Shown here: positions 1-11,164 of the stretch, piece by piece | Position numbering within the stretch: position 1 is the first letter of the stretch | Layout: each line of letters begins with the position of its first letter | Source: Vanessa cardui | Taxonomy: Eukaryota > Arthropoda > Insecta > Lepidoptera > Nymphalidae | DNA: 64,000 nt | NCBI RefSeq assembly: GCF_905220365.1 | Contig: NC_061153.1 | Coordinates: forward strand, 3,182,001 to 3,246,000 | Direction of reading: 5' to 3' | Program-made: the position numbers and the translations under genes | Notes under the pieces: generated by a model | What the model was told of the DNA's origin: nothing | What the model saw: the letters and a program-made list of their open reading frames with translations, nothing else | Database searches by the model: none

Positions 1-140
1 CTTCTGCTTGAATTTCCATCATTAGTATTACCGAAACCAGGCTTAGGAATGTCCACTAATAAGCCCATTCTAACCCGAAATTCCTCTTGGATTTCTGTCT
101 TCCTTTGGTGAACAATAGATACATCATACAAGCATACCTG

Positions 141-2901
141 CGCATTACTCTGACCTCTTAGCCTCCTTCGATGTTACGAATGTACATGCTATCCTGGTGT
201 CTGAGACCTTCTTTAAACCCTCCTTACCCTCAACTTCTTTTGCACTCCCAGGATTTCATCTCGTTCGTAACGATCGAACTGGCAAAGGTGGGGGCGGGGT
301 GGCGATCTATCTGCGTAGCCACATTCCTTTCTCTATTTTAAGCAAATCTCCCTCCGCCTACTCGGAGTCATCTGAGCACATATTTCTGGAAGTACTATTC
401 GGCAAGCTAAAACTTCTTTTGGGGGTTTTTTATCCCCCATCACTCCAAATTAACTACTTTCACAATCTTGAAATCTTACTTGAGACCCATTTACCTAATG
501 TTGACCAAACTATCATAATGGGTGATTTTAACACTTGTTTGGTTAAAAACGATTCACGTGCCAAACAACTCAATCATATAGTTACCAGCTCTAATCTTTA
601 TCTTCTTCAAACTAATCCTACACATTTCTTCCCTAATTGTTCCCCTTCACTTCTTGATCTAATGATTGTGTCTTCTCCCGAGCTTGTCAGTACACATGGT
701 CAGCTCTCAGCAGATGCGTTCTCATATCATGATTTAGTCTACCTGTCATTTAAGATCCGTCCTCCCAAAATCAAGCCAACGGTAGTCATGCGCCGCTCTT
801 TTAAAAATTTTAATAATGCAAACTTTATGCAAGACTTGCAGTCTATCGATTGGGATGCAATTCATAATGCTACTACAATAGATGAGAAGCTGAGTATTTT
901 CAACTCGCTTCTCATTGAATTATTTGACAAACATGCTCCCCTCAGACCAATTAAGCTTAAACATCTTCCGGCACCGTGGCTGAATGATGATATTAGAACG
1001 CTGATGACCCAACGTAATGCTGCTAAGTCCAAGTATAAATCTAGACCGACTGAACAAACCCTAAATACATATAAAAGACTGCGTAATAGGTGTAATAGGG
1101 TTTGCAGAGATGCCCAAAGAAAATACGTGCATGCTTCTATAAATAATAGGAGCACATCAGATGTTTGGAAATTTTTAAACTCAATGGGTATTGGTCGATC
1201 CAGGGTAACCATTTCTCCTGACACTGATCTAAATTCCCTCAATAATCATTTTGCCAATATTGCCTCACAAAACTAAATAAAGCGTCAACCATTTCCCTCC
1301 TTAAGTCACGGATCAAACCCAACTATCCCAATTTCACTTTTGAACCTATAACCACCGATGACATTTATAAGAATGTAGCTTCTATCTCATCGGATGCCAC
1401 TGGTAGCGATGGTATTAGTCGCAAAATGATTTTACTTGTCCTCGACGAAATAGCACCTATTATCTGTCACATTTTTAATTACTCTCTTTCCTGTATGTCT
1501 TTTCCTAATGTTTGGCGCTTTGCTCACGTTATCCCTGTTCCTAAACTCCCTCACCCGACCTTACCTTCACATTATCGTCCTATCTCTATCCTCTCTTTCT
1601 TGTCTAAAATCCTTGAACGTATTGTTCATTCCCAACTTAACCTTTTTCTAACACGACACAGCATCCTAAGTCCGTTCCAATCCGGCTTCCGACCTGGCCA
1701 CAGCACTGTGACGGCACTTGCGAAGGTTTTTGACGATGTCCGGTTCGCAATGGATCAAAAGCATGTTACTATATTAGCCTTATTGGACTTTAGTAACGCT
1801 TTTAATACGGTTGACCATGACATCCTGTTGGCCGTATTAGAATCCATAAACTTGTCGCCAAATGTTGTAGAATGGTTCCGTTCTTACTTGTTTGGTCGAC
1901 AACAGTGTATTGGAGCTGGGGACCGTCATTCCTCGTATTGCTGTCTTAGTGCTGGAGTTCCTCAGGGAAGTGTCCTTTCCCCTCTTCTGTTTTCCATTTA
2001 TATCAATACTGTCACTGAACTTCTAACTCTTCCCTTCCATCTTTACGCGGACGACCTACAAATCTATGTGACGACTCCAGTTGACGACATTACAGCGGCT
2101 ATCGATAAACTGAATAGTAACCTCAAGATAATTACCGACTGGAGTCAGTCATTTGGATTGTCGGTCAATGCTAGCAAATCGCAGCTTATTCTTATAGGAA
2201 CGACGAAACAGCTTACCAAAATCGATTCCAACAACCTTCCAAAAGTTATTTTTAACGGATCCACTTTGACTGTTTCGAATACTGTTAAAAATTTGGGGAT
2301 CATCGTGGATAGCTCTCTATCCTGGCGGTCTCATGTAGCGGAAATTAGTCGGAGAATCTTTGCTAGTATAAATTTCCTTAAAAGATTTAAAAACCTTCTG
2401 CCGACTAAGACAAAGATTTTACTAGCCAATAGTCTGTTACTGCCGGTTTTGGACTACGCTGATGCTTGCTATCCAGACTTGTCGGAGGAATTAGTTGGTA
2501 AGTTGGATCGTCTTCAAAATCTCTGCATTAGATTTATATTTGGACTTAGGAAATTCGACCATGTCTCGCAGTTCCGTTCTGAACTCGGATGGCTCCCAGT
2601 AGGGCTTCGTCGCAACCTACATACTGTTTCTCTCCTATACTCTACCCTATTCAACCCTTACTCTCCTCTTTATTTAAAAGAACGTTTCTCCTTCCGTGCT
2701 GATCTTTCCTCAAATATAAATCTACGTTCACAAGATGATAATAAATTGAACATGCCATTATGCAAAACACAATCGTATTCCAATTCATTTACAATAAAAG
2801 CAGTTACATTGTGGAATTCTCTTCCATTTGAAATTAGACAATCTCAATCAATATGTATTTTTAAAACTCGCGTTAAAAACTTCTACTTGTCCTTAACATA
2901 A
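141..2901 (+). pseudogene. LINE ORF2 (endonuclease-reverse transcriptase), frameshifted
   Basis: The product would nick target DNA and reverse transcribe the element RNA. An AP-type endonuclease is seen from about 141 (SIPAHYSDLLASF-like start, then MGDFNTC near 520-540 and a YHDL motif near 727). The reverse transcriptase follows, with RPISILSFLSK, LLDFSNAFNTVDHD, GVPQGSVLSPLL and the catalytic YADD near 2044. The frame shifts near 1270: codons up to 1276 read in one frame, and the downstream frame is open from about 1272 to the stop at 2901. The endonuclease N-terminus is missing or scrambled before 141. The copy cannot encode a full ORF2 as it stands. Confidence 0.85.
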
Positions 2902-3160
2902 CTTTTATTTTATTTTTGGAGGTATTAGGTACATGAATTATGTGATTAATTGTAGGTACTATGTGTGTAATATCTTGTTAATCATAATTATTATCAATAT
3001 CATTTACTTTATTTATTTATTTTATATATGTATGTATCTTATATGTATATGTATATATAGTTGTTATGTATGTATGTAGGTATATTTATTGTGTATTTAT
3101 ATTGCTTTGTTGTGATTTATTTTGCACTAGCCCGTTGAGTTTGCAAGCTTCTTTCTTTAG

Positions 3161-3200
3161 GGTCGTCTGGTAGAGATCACTGTTCAGTGATAAGACCGCC
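3161..3200 (+). other. Conserved LINE 3' UTR stem-loop (copy 1)
   Basis: A GGTCGTCTGGTAGAG segment is followed by the inverted repeat ATCACTG-tt-CAGTGAT and then AAGACCGCC. Family-1 copies at 14411-14449 and 27867-27906 keep the flanks but carry different, still self-complementary stems. It probably serves as the signal by which the reverse transcriptase recognises its RNA. Confidence 0.7.
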
Positions 3201-3310
3201 CTTTGCACGCTTTGTATGTTAGTGTTAAGTTTGCTTCTTGCTGTATCTGTGTGATTTTCTTTGATTGTATTATGTATGCAATAAAGTTATTTATTATTAT
3301 TATTATTATT

Positions 3311-4717
3311 CCATCATCTCTTTTTTTGTTGAGTCTTCCTTTCTTCAGTGGCATTCGGTATGCTACATGCAACAAACTTTCAAATATACGGATCCTGATG
3401 TGCAAGATAGACAATCCGAATTGCAGTGCTTTTGGGTTAACATCTCTTGTTTTCGTTAAATCATTGAAATCCTTTGATGTTAATCCGCAAATATAACATC
3501 GCAAAGTAGACTTGGTCTGCATAGCAGCGTTACATACTTTACCATCTACCATGGTGGGCATCATTACGTATGTGATAGAATAATTGTTGTTTTGCACAGA
3601 TATCAGTCGATTCCTTCACGAATCGTATCCGTATAGGTCGACAATAGCGCGGCGATGACGGTGTTGGGTTCTGCCAAATCACTTTGTTATTTGCGAGACA
3701 TATGAGCTGTACTGGCACAAATGAGCTTTGAAATAAATATGCATCTGAATCGGCAATATTCCTGAATGTCTGCTTATATGCCTGCTGTGATCCATCACAA
3801 CCCCATTTGCATCTCATTTCTAGTGCGTTCCGTTCTTCGTCATTTAATGTGTCTAAAACTTCGCCCAAATGCATCAACAATCGCTTTGATGTATGATCAA
3901 GTAACGCTTTAATATTTATTTCAGCACAAGTTTCTGTAACATTAATTGATTCCTTGTCCGGATAGCATTCCATTTTAGCTTTCTGTATAATGCTATAACA
4001 AGGATATATTTTTTTGTTAGCATTTCTTATCGTTTCATATTGACTTTTGGAAAGGTTAGCTTGAACAAACAGCGACAACGCTTGTGTAGGCGTCATTTGA
4101 GTTCTTGTTTGGTCTCTTTTATCACATTCGGAAAACGCTCGCTTGTATTTCGTGGCCCGTTTCGGTGAACTAATTATTTCTTTTAATATTTTGGCAGCAT
4201 CCCTCTTGCCAGAAGCTGACAATTGTATCTGAGCAGCATGAGTCAGCACATTCAATTCTACAGAGGTTCTTAATTCCTCAGTTTTTTGCCTTTTGCTTCT
4301 TTCACCTGATTCTTCGAATTTTTTTTTCGGACGCCCCGGCCGGCTAGTTAATTTTGGAATCGTAAATGTACCTCTCAACCAATCTTGATTCCTTTTAATG
4401 AAAATTTGCTCTTTATTATATGCCGCAGCCCATCTAGACTTCATTTCGGACTTGAAGCGTGAAAAATTTTGCTTAATATCCTTAATTTGGTCAGCAGTGT
4501 AATCATCATAATCAATGAGATAATTTTCGATGAAATCCAATTTTTCATTGATATTCGGCAAATTTTGTCGCTGCATCAACTCATATAACTCCAATCGAGT
4601 CATGATTTTGACATTGGACGGCCCTACAATAAATAAATTTTCTGAAGATACAAAAAATAATATGTATGAAATAAATAACATTTTCACATTAAAAAGTTTG
4701 GACACCCTGTTTTCCAA
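3311..4717 (-). pseudogene. RAG1/Transib-like transposase remnant
   Basis: An open frame runs from 4717 to 3539 (392 codons), and a second frame (about 3597-3311) carries the continuation, so there is a frameshift and probably a small deletion near 3590. Visible features are an AT-hook-like GRPKKK stretch, a basic KRQKTEELR block, a KWGCDGSQQ motif with a candidate catalytic Asp, NPTPSSPRYCRP, and then a CNAAMQTKSTLRCYICG zinc-ligand segment. I recall related repeat proteins in arthropods and cnidarians that resemble the RAG1/Transib catalytic core, but this assignment comes from memory of motifs. A splice-acceptor-like TTTTTTGTATCTTCAG precedes a likely MTRLELYEL start. The 3' end is cut by the family-1 LINE tail at 3310. 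Confidence 0.5.
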
Positions 4718-5366
4718 AAATCAAGTGATTCCGTGACCGTTTTAAACGAAATCTTATACGTCAATGATCAAAGTTTGTTGTACATTCTTTTATTTTGTCG
4801 GGAAACCCCGGGAAGTATTACTTACTATCCTCGATATTTCAAAATATATGCAAATTATGATATTGTAAAAGGGTTACGTAAATAATATTGTCCAACAGTC
4901 ATAAAATAATCGACCCTGTTAAAAATATTTGTTAAGTGTAGACACTAACCTGCCATAGGATAATCCATATCACTTCACTTGAAATTATAATCCAAAACAA
5001 AAGAATTGACTATTACAAGTAAACGATTTTTTTAAATAAAACACAAGAAAAATATTTCTTAAATGACAACGAAATTCCGACTGACCACACAAGTAAATTT
5101 TTGCAACTAAGATGAAAATAATGACAGTTTGAGGTGCACTGGTAAGTAAACATTTACGAGATACTTTATACTTCTACCCACATTCAGTTTTGTGAAATGG
5201 ACTTATTGCCGCCCAGATCATTCAAATACCATTCTGTGCGTCGGTACAAAGCGCGCCCGTGAGTGCACAGCCGATTATGCAGTGATCAGCTGGTGCGATG
5301 TTAACTACCGAGCTAATTATATCGTAATTATGTACATTTCTGACGAATACATGATCTATACAAGAT
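4718..5366. other. AT-rich intergenic stretch, nothing identified
   Basis: No ORF or repeat I recognise. It may include upstream sequence of the RAG1-like remnant. A short ORF at 5192-5455 is not convincing. Confidence 0.4.
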
Positions 5367-5890
5367 TTAGTTATTACCGTATTTTTCTACACGCGTATAC
5401 CGATGTGAACCACACTGAAGGCCCAGGTTGCTTAATGAATTTAAGTAGTTACTGATCGTGGAGTTACATTTTTTTAAGTCTAAATTTGTATGTCCGATAA
5501 CAATATAACTATTGCTGTAAGAGTAGGCGCCTATGATGCTACAAAGTTCATTTATGAATCGATCTTTATTGGTATCTGGCGGCCTATACACCGCACAGAG
5601 GCCTATCTTATTGCGATTATTAATAATTATTTCCGCCGTGATACACTCAAATTCCATTACAGAAACTAATCTTTGAATAAATATAATTTATTTATGAATA
5701 TATAGCAACAGTCCACCTCCCTTTCTTTTTGTTCGTAATTTAGTAATTAAATCATAGTTCTTTAAGGTGTACATAAGTGAAGTTTCATTTTTTATATTTA
5801 CTTCTGATAGAATTATTATGTGAATTATTTCAATTGAATTATATACTATGTGTTCTATTTGGGCAAAGTTTTTTGTTATGGATCAAATAT
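5367..5890 (-). pseudogene. LINE ORF2 endonuclease fragment
   Basis: The minus strand shows remnants of an APE-type endonuclease: a KRKGGGLLLYIH segment near 5720, a stop, then CAVYRPP near 5590, an IVIGHTNLDL segment where the family has GDFN, and an HRYTRV segment near 5400. The Asp expected in GDFN has become His (GHTN), so the domain would be catalytically compromised even if the frame were open. Confidence 0.6.
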
Positions 5891-6087
5891 ATACATGAAA
5901 AAACAACAATGAATTATATGTGTTTGGTAATTTATAGATAAATTCATTCCATGTATTACAATTTATTTGTATTAATTCTTGGATCGCATCATCCATTTGA
6001 AAACAAAAGAGAAGTAAATGGGTTGAGTATACAGTATTTTATAGTATTTTAATACATAGTTTATCCTATCAATAATATAGAAATTTA

Positions 6088-7074
6088 TCATTTTGGAGTA
6101 CTTACATTCGCTTTTATGTTCATTAGATCTTGTAACGAATTAACAATTACAGCCTTATCCTTTTCATTTTTACGTATAAGAACTGAACCGTTTTTACACC
6201 AAATGTAGTTATAGAAAACCTTTAAGTCTTCTTTGGTCTTCCAGAGCAGGTGGGCTGTAGCAGGTGTCAGAGACTCGCGTAAATATATTCTAGGATTTCC
6301 TTTCACCCCGAAGCTGGTGGGATCCATTTCCGTAGTTTTAGCAGCTTGAAGCCACTGGTCACGAGTGCCCTCGCGCAAGGTCACAGTAATCGAAGGGGTA
6401 TCTCTTCTCTTTGCGTTCGTCGGTCGGTTTTTCTTTTTTCTATATGCTGATATGATATTTTCTGGGTTTTGTCCTAGAGCTGTCGCGATCATCTTGACTA
6501 TGTTGTTTAAATTTTCTTTCTCTTGCTCCTCGATGCCACATATTTCTAGTTGATTCGAAAGTAGCTTTTGTTCCAACTGATTGGTTTTAGTTTGCAGTAC
6601 ATCGTTTAAAGACAGATTTTTGTAATTATTTTTATATAAGTCAGTACATTGATTTTCTAGAAACTTCATATTTTTTTCAAACAATTTTATTTTATTTTCA
6701 TATTCGTCAATCTTATCCGAGTAATACTCCAAGGTGCTGTGAAGTTCTTGTTTAATGATTTCCTTGACCTCCTGTCTTATGATCCGCAGTGTTTCATGGG
6801 TCTGGATGTTTGTGGCATTCCAACTGTTATTTTCTGAATCGGTACAGATCCCATCTCCATCTTCATCCGGCGTAATACAAGAGATTCGACGTCGCTTTGA
6901 ACCTTCCATACACGTCATGCATTTCCAGTCTATAGATTCAGTCGTGGACAAGAAGTGTAGGTGTTCCTTTGATATAGTGGCACATACGGCATGCAACCAT
7001 TTACTGCATTTTCCACACTGAAGTCTTGGAGACTTTTTGCTAATTAATTTCGTACATTTAGAACACTTGACCAT
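6088..7074 (-). CDS. LINE ORF1 protein with PHD finger and coiled coil
   Basis: A 328-residue open frame. Residues 4-56 form a Cys4-His-Cys3 PHD-type finger (CSKCTKL, CGKCSKWLHAVC, WKCMTC). A helical, charged coiled-coil region follows (about residues 95-180), then an RNA-binding-like C-terminal domain with ITVTLREGTRDQW and a conserved RIYLRESLTPATAHLLWK. This is the LINE ORF1 architecture also seen in the copy at 20306-21307; related domains occur in baculovirus FP25K-type proteins, but the position just 5' of an ORF2 endonuclease supports a LINE origin. ORF1 proteins bind element RNA in the ribonucleoprotein. The frame is intact although ORF2 is not. Confidence 0.75.
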   Translation of the reverse strand: MVKCSKCTKLISKKSPRLQCGKCSKWLHAVCATISKEHLHFLSTTESIDWKCMTCMEGSKRRRISCITPDEDGDGICTDSENNSWNATNIQTHETLRIIRQEVKEIIKQELHSTLEYYSDKIDEYENKIKLFEKNMKFLENQCTDLYKNNYKNLSLNDVLQTKTNQLEQKLLSNQLEICGIEEQEKENLNNIVKMIATALGQNPENIISAYRKKKNRPTNAKRRDTPSITVTLREGTRDQWLQAAKTTEMDPTSFGVKGNPRIYLRESLTPATAHLLWKTKEDLKVFYNYIWCKNGSVLIRKNEKDKAVIVNSLQDLMNIKANVSTPK

Positions 7075-7189
7075 TTTTACTTTTGCAAGTGCGGGTAGAT
7101 GGAGCGAATTACTTAGCGCACACGCAAAGAGATGTATAGGCTATCGTACGGTACCGATGCTTGCGAACGACATATTTCTCCAGTAGAGT

Positions 7190-7683
7190 TTCAAAAGTTT
7201 GGAAATAATTAATGTGCAAGGATGGACTGTAAAAAACTCCTAATAAAAATTTAAACTACCAAACAGAAGTTCTATAAGAATATGTTCAGCATTTTCTGAG
7301 TATTCAGAGGGTGATTTATCTAATATGGTAAAAGGTATTTGACTGCGAAGGTATATAGCGACCCCGCCAGCTCTCTTATTTGTACGGTCATTTCGTATGA
7401 GATGGAAACCTGGAATAGTGTAAGAGGTCAAAGGAAGAGAAGGAAGGAAGGTTTCAGAAACAAGAATTGCGTGAATGTTTTTGGAGTCAAAAGACGAGAG
7501 AAGATCGGGATAATTAGCAGGGATGCTTTGGGCATTTAGATGGACTACATTGAAGTTTTTGGGAACTGAAGAGAAATTAGATTCCAGAAGTGAACTTAAA
7601 GGTGCGGCAGTATTGTGGAAGCTGTCCTCCGAATAAGCCGAAGCTGAATCATAAACACTATCATTATCAGATATTTGGTTCAT
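7190..7683 (-). pseudogene. Family-1 LINE ORF2 N-terminal fragment (copy 3)
   Basis: The open frame from 7683 starts MNQISDNDSVYDS and runs through FNVVHLNAQSIPANYPDLL and FHLIRNDRTNKRAGG, which is the endonuclease start seen in the copies at 11165 and 24655. It stops at 7240 through a frameshift; the next residues (LGVFYSPSLHINYF-like) continue in another frame to about 7190, where homology ends at the CR1-like LINE. The acidic Ser-rich leader before the endonuclease is typical of family 1 here. Confidence 0.8.
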
Positions 7684-9060
7684 GTTAAATAAAATAGATT
7701 GATAACAATATAAAATAAAATAAATATACCTATATAAAAAATAAGACTAATGTAATAATATAATACGCTATACAATAATAGATACTATAAACTAAATATT
7801 ATGTAATACTAAATATTTTACCCCGTCAGCAAATTGTAAGAAAACACACAATTACATACAATCATCTATGAGCAAATTCAACTAAAGTACAAAACACCAA
7901 TGACGTTATATAACTATCGATAAAATTCATCAATTTCATCACTTAAAGTATCTTCCAAAATTAAAACTATGATGTATCACTTCATCTACAAGTATAAAAC
8001 ATCATTGCACAACAAATAATATATAAAATACATATTGGCAAAGAAAGCAAAACAAAATACATATATATATCTACTATAATAGCGACAAGAAGAAAATCAC
8101 ATATTGTAATTGTTTAAGAATATTACAATATTACTACAATTTTTAATCTAACAATAACTATATACCTATACAATGCTTATAAATAAAAAAAAAAAAACAA
8201 GAAACAAAACAAAAGAAAGAAGCAAAACAAATATATATAGGTATCTACTATAATAGCAACAAGAAGAAAATCACATAGTGTAATTGTTTAAAAATATTAC
8301 AATACTACTACAATTTTTAATCTCACAATAACTATATACTTACCTATAGAATGCTTATAAATGAAAAAAAATAAATAAATAAATAAAACAAGAAACAAAA
8401 CAACTAATAGTTTCATTCAAAATTACTTTTGGCAATGATTATATAGCTATATGCAGATCACACACAATTTAATATATAATATAATAAAGTAAAATCTTAC
8501 TCTAAACTTCCCACATACATACAATTTATAAAATAAACAATTATTAATAAACATTTTCAATGATTTATAAATATGTTCTACAATAATTATAGACATTTAT
8601 TATCTATGTCTAGTCTAAATGTTCAGATACCAATTGGATAGATATCTATGTAATCTATGTCGACGTGTGCAAAGTGAAAAGAGTTATTTACAAAAATACT
8701 ACTTTACAGGAGAGCGAAAAGAATGAAAATATGTGATATTTTCGGAACTTTTTGGATTTTTTCTTTGAAAACTTTATCACTACTTATTAATACTGTTAGG
8801 CGTATTTATGATAAGTCATATCATTGTCAGTATATTTGAAAAAAAATTTAAACGAATATAACAAACTTCTGCGTGTCTGAAGTCGTAAAGAAGTAATAGT
8901 TTTACATTTTTTAATTGCACTAATTTGGCTTAAATACATAATCAGTCTCATAATAATCATAGAAATAAACAATATACTTACTTGTATTCTTAATAATGAT
9001 CATTATTAAAAAATAAAATCTTATGCTTTAAACATAACTAGATAAACAATTTTAGTAATT
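7684..9060. other. AT-rich region, probably inter-ORF sequence of copy 3 plus unknown DNA
   Basis: No coding signal. By analogy with the copy at 9.4-14.5 kb, which has about 890 bp between ORF1 and ORF2, the part next to 7683 is likely inter-ORF sequence of the minus-strand LINE. An imperfect tandem duplication (8045-8403) lies inside. No ORF1 was found upstream, so copy 3 is truncated on both sides. Confidence 0.5.
8045..8403. repeat. Imperfect tandem duplication, unit about 174 bp
   Basis: Copy one begins near 8045 and copy two near 8219. Both contain ATCTACTATAATAGC, then ACAAGAAGAAAATCACATA, a TTACAATA segment, CAATTTTTAATCT and an A-rich end with ACAAGAAACAAAACAA. Differences are scattered substitutions and A-run length. 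Confidence 0.8.
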
Positions 9061-9074
9061 TAAGACAACAACCT

Positions 9075-9326
9075 TTATTCAGTCTCATTTTCATTTGTAT
9101 TAGATTCATGTTTTATGCTTTTATAAAATTCGTGATATCTAGAAGGTATTAAATTATTTTCACAAAGATTTATTAAATCGTTGTATTTAGAATTTGTTAT
9201 CATCAAAGTTTCATTATAATAAATATTGGGTTCTGTTAAATACTCATTTTGACGGGATCGCGTACTTCGTTTTTGTAAGAGGTCAATTCTTTTTTTCGCG
9301 GGTAGGTGTGAAATAAGTGAAGTCAT
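9075..9326 (-). pseudogene. C-terminal piece of the split transposase-like gene
   Basis: An 83-codon frame ends KYNDLINLCENNLIPSRYHEFYKSI plus an acidic tail. That ending is what I recall for the C-terminus of the arthropod protein family found at 14.6-18 kb on the same strand. It lies just beyond the 5' end of the inserted family-1 LINE (about 9430-14550), so both pieces most likely belonged to one gene. The sequence between 9327 and about 9430 is not assigned and may hold an exon edge (CTGGTAAGTGAC on the minus strand). Confidence 0.55.
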
Positions 9327-9514
9327 GTTTTTTAATGCTCTCGTTTTATTTAATTAAATTAATGAAAAATATGCTGTGAAAGTCTTGTCACTTACCAGTA
9401 TTACATTCCTTTAATGACAACAATTATAGTCTACACTAAACACCTATCGCATTCACAATAAAAATTTTCATAAAATTTTTCTAATTGTTCAAACAATACA
9501 ACAGCAGCAGAACA

Positions 9515-10273
9515 ATGGAGTCCTTGAAACACACAATATTTGAACTCAGAGATCACTTTGATAATAAAATGGCCGAGTTTCAAAAAAATCTTCAAAGTGC
9601 TTCCATCCCGGCCACAAGTCCTACTTCCAATATTGCGGCTCAATTCAGTGTCTTCAGAAGTTTTGTTATGGGTGCTCTCGAGGGGCTTCAGTTACAACTT
9701 GGGCTTTTGGCTGGCAAGTATGATGAGTTAGAAATGAAATCCCGTAGAAAAATTCTTCTTGTCCACGGCATTCAGGAAAGCAAATCAGAAAAATTGGTGT
9801 CAGGTACTGTTAAGATTCTTTCTGAACATCTAAAAATCCCCGAATTGAAAGTGGAAGATATAAGCCGTTGTCACCGTCTCGGCCGCTCCAGCTCTGACAA
9901 GCCACGTGCCGTTCTTATCAAATTCCGAGATATTGACCTTAGAAATAAGATCTGGTTCAGTAAAACCAATTTGAGGAATACTGGTATTACAATATCTGAA
10001 TTCCTCACTAAAGAACGTCATGAGGTTTTTGTTGCGGCTCGTCAGCGATTCGGGATCACAAAGTGCTGGACTAAGAATGGCACTGTGGTAGTTTTAGAGT
10101 CACATGGCACTAAGAAGAGGATTTCTACGATGGCTGAATTAAAGTCCTTAACTTCATCCACCGACATCACAGAGGTAAATACTACTCCTATTGCTTCTAC
10201 TAGCTGCGGCACTCTGGCATCAAAAGACTTGAAAATCCCCAACATCAGGCCAAAAAGAACCGCCAAAAAGTAA
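9515..10273 (+). CDS. LINE ORF1 protein, coiled coil plus RNA-binding-like domain
   Basis: A 252-residue product, with start chosen at MESLKHT because the minus-strand homologue at 18745-19398 starts MESIKHS. Residues 1-85 are helical and heptad-like (FELRDHFDNKMAEFQKNL, then LEGLQLQLGLLAGKYDELE). Next comes a basic KSRRKILLVHGIQES strand and an L1-ORF1p-like domain with SRCHRLGR, KPRAVLIKF and ITISEFLTKERHEVF. L1-type ORF1 proteins form trimers that coat element RNA. There are no zinc knuckles. The frame is intact. The spacing to ORF2 (890 bp) is long. Confidence 0.8.
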   Translation: MESLKHTIFELRDHFDNKMAEFQKNLQSASIPATSPTSNIAAQFSVFRSFVMGALEGLQLQLGLLAGKYDELEMKSRRKILLVHGIQESKSEKLVSGTVKILSEHLKIPELKVEDISRCHRLGRSSSDKPRAVLIKFRDIDLRNKIWFSKTNLRNTGITISEFLTKERHEVFVAARQRFGITKCWTKNGTVVVLESHGTKKRISTMAELKSLTSSTDITEVNTTPIASTSCGTLASKDLKIPNIRPKRTAKK

Positions 10274-11164
10274 TACTTTATTTTCTTTTGTTTTATGTTA
10301 TTAATTATCCCTTATCTTTGTGTCCTAGTTTATTTTAGTTTTATATTAATTTTGCTTCTGCGGTGTTTGTTTATCTGTTTCATTACGGTTGCAATAATTG
10401 TATCCGCTTATCTCTTTATTTATTTATCTTAGTTACTTGTCACAATCATATTGTTCGGTGTGTGCTTGTTGTGAGATCTCATTCGAATTACAGAGTAATA
10501 ATAATTAAATCTCAGTACTTCAACTCGCGATATAATTTATCGAACACAATTCTTTTATTTGTTTACTGATACCGACATTCGTCATTCTTTTTAATGACTG
10601 TCAAACTCAAAGGTCAAACTGACAAATGTGATTACAGAGTAAACAAATATTGAGCCATAAACAAAAGCGTTCCGTTTTAAGAAGAAATATGGATACCATT
10701 TATCTACTGTTATTTCGTGGTAAAATATAGATATATATTTTGTAAATTAATGTAATTTAATTTATTTGTTTTTTTTTTTTTTTTTTTTTTTTATCAATAC
10801 CTATTTGTTTTCATTTTAAGCACTTGTCATTTGTTTCCATATCGTTTAAATATTCCCTGATTATACCTAACTACTAAGCGAGGAGATTTAATTATTATCT
10901 ATCCATTGATTGATTTTTGTGCCTAAATGTTTTATGTTTTGCTTTTTCTTTTTTTTGTTGTTGTTTTTGCTATGCTTTGGTGCTGCTGTTTGCACTGTTT
11001 TTGTTTTATTTCATGCATTTAACTATGACCAACTTGTGTTAGTGCTGGTAAGTGTAAGTTTTTGTCTGATAAAATTAGCTTTTACGGGTTATATACATCT
11101 GTTTAAATATACATATATATTATTTGAAATATATTTATTATATATATATTTATATCTATTTAGT
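10274..11164 (+). other. Inter-ORF region of LINE copy 4
   Basis: Non-coding, AT-rich, with a long T run near 10769-10792 and a T-rich stretch leading to the ORF2 start. The open frame upstream of 11165 is hydrophobic low-complexity translation, so it is not taken as part of ORF2. Confidence 0.6.

Larger units (their letters stand above)
141..3310 (+). mobile_element. 5'-truncated non-LTR retrotransposon, family 1 copy 1
   Basis: A LINE fragment with part of ORF2 (endonuclease plus reverse transcriptase), an AT-rich 3' UTR and a 3' end reading AATAAAG followed by (ATT)n at about 3291-3310. Homology to the other family-1 copies (9.4-14.5 kb and 24.5-28 kb) starts near 141; bases 1-140 show no recognisable match. 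The 3' UTR has a hairpin at 3161-3200 that is conserved in the other copies. The tail abuts coding sequence of a transposase-like gene on the opposite strand, so this LINE probably inserted into it. Clade is uncertain: Jockey/CR1/L2-like with a microsatellite tail and no RNase H seen. Confidence 0.85.
5367..7190 (-). mobile_element. CR1-like LINE fragment: ORF1 plus start of ORF2
   Basis: Minus-strand LINE 5' portion. A PHD-finger ORF1 (7074-6088) is followed by part of an ORF2 endonuclease (about 5890-5367). The pairing of a PHD/coiled-coil/nucleic-acid-binding ORF1 with an APE endonuclease is known in CR1-group LINEs. The reverse transcriptase and 3' end are absent, cut off near 5367. The 5' end abuts, near 7185-7190, a truncated family-1 LINE in the same orientation. 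Confidence 0.75.

Noticed and set aside
6088..7074. An endogenous baculovirus-type FP25K gene or a host PHD-finger gene
   Set aside because: It lies just upstream of an ORF2 endonuclease and has a homologue placed the same way at 20306, so a LINE ORF1 fits better.
10910..11164. N-terminal extension of LINE ORF2 with a hydrophobic, signal-like sequence
   Set aside because: T-rich inter-ORF DNA translates into Phe/Leu runs. The other copies start at the acidic Ser-rich leader.
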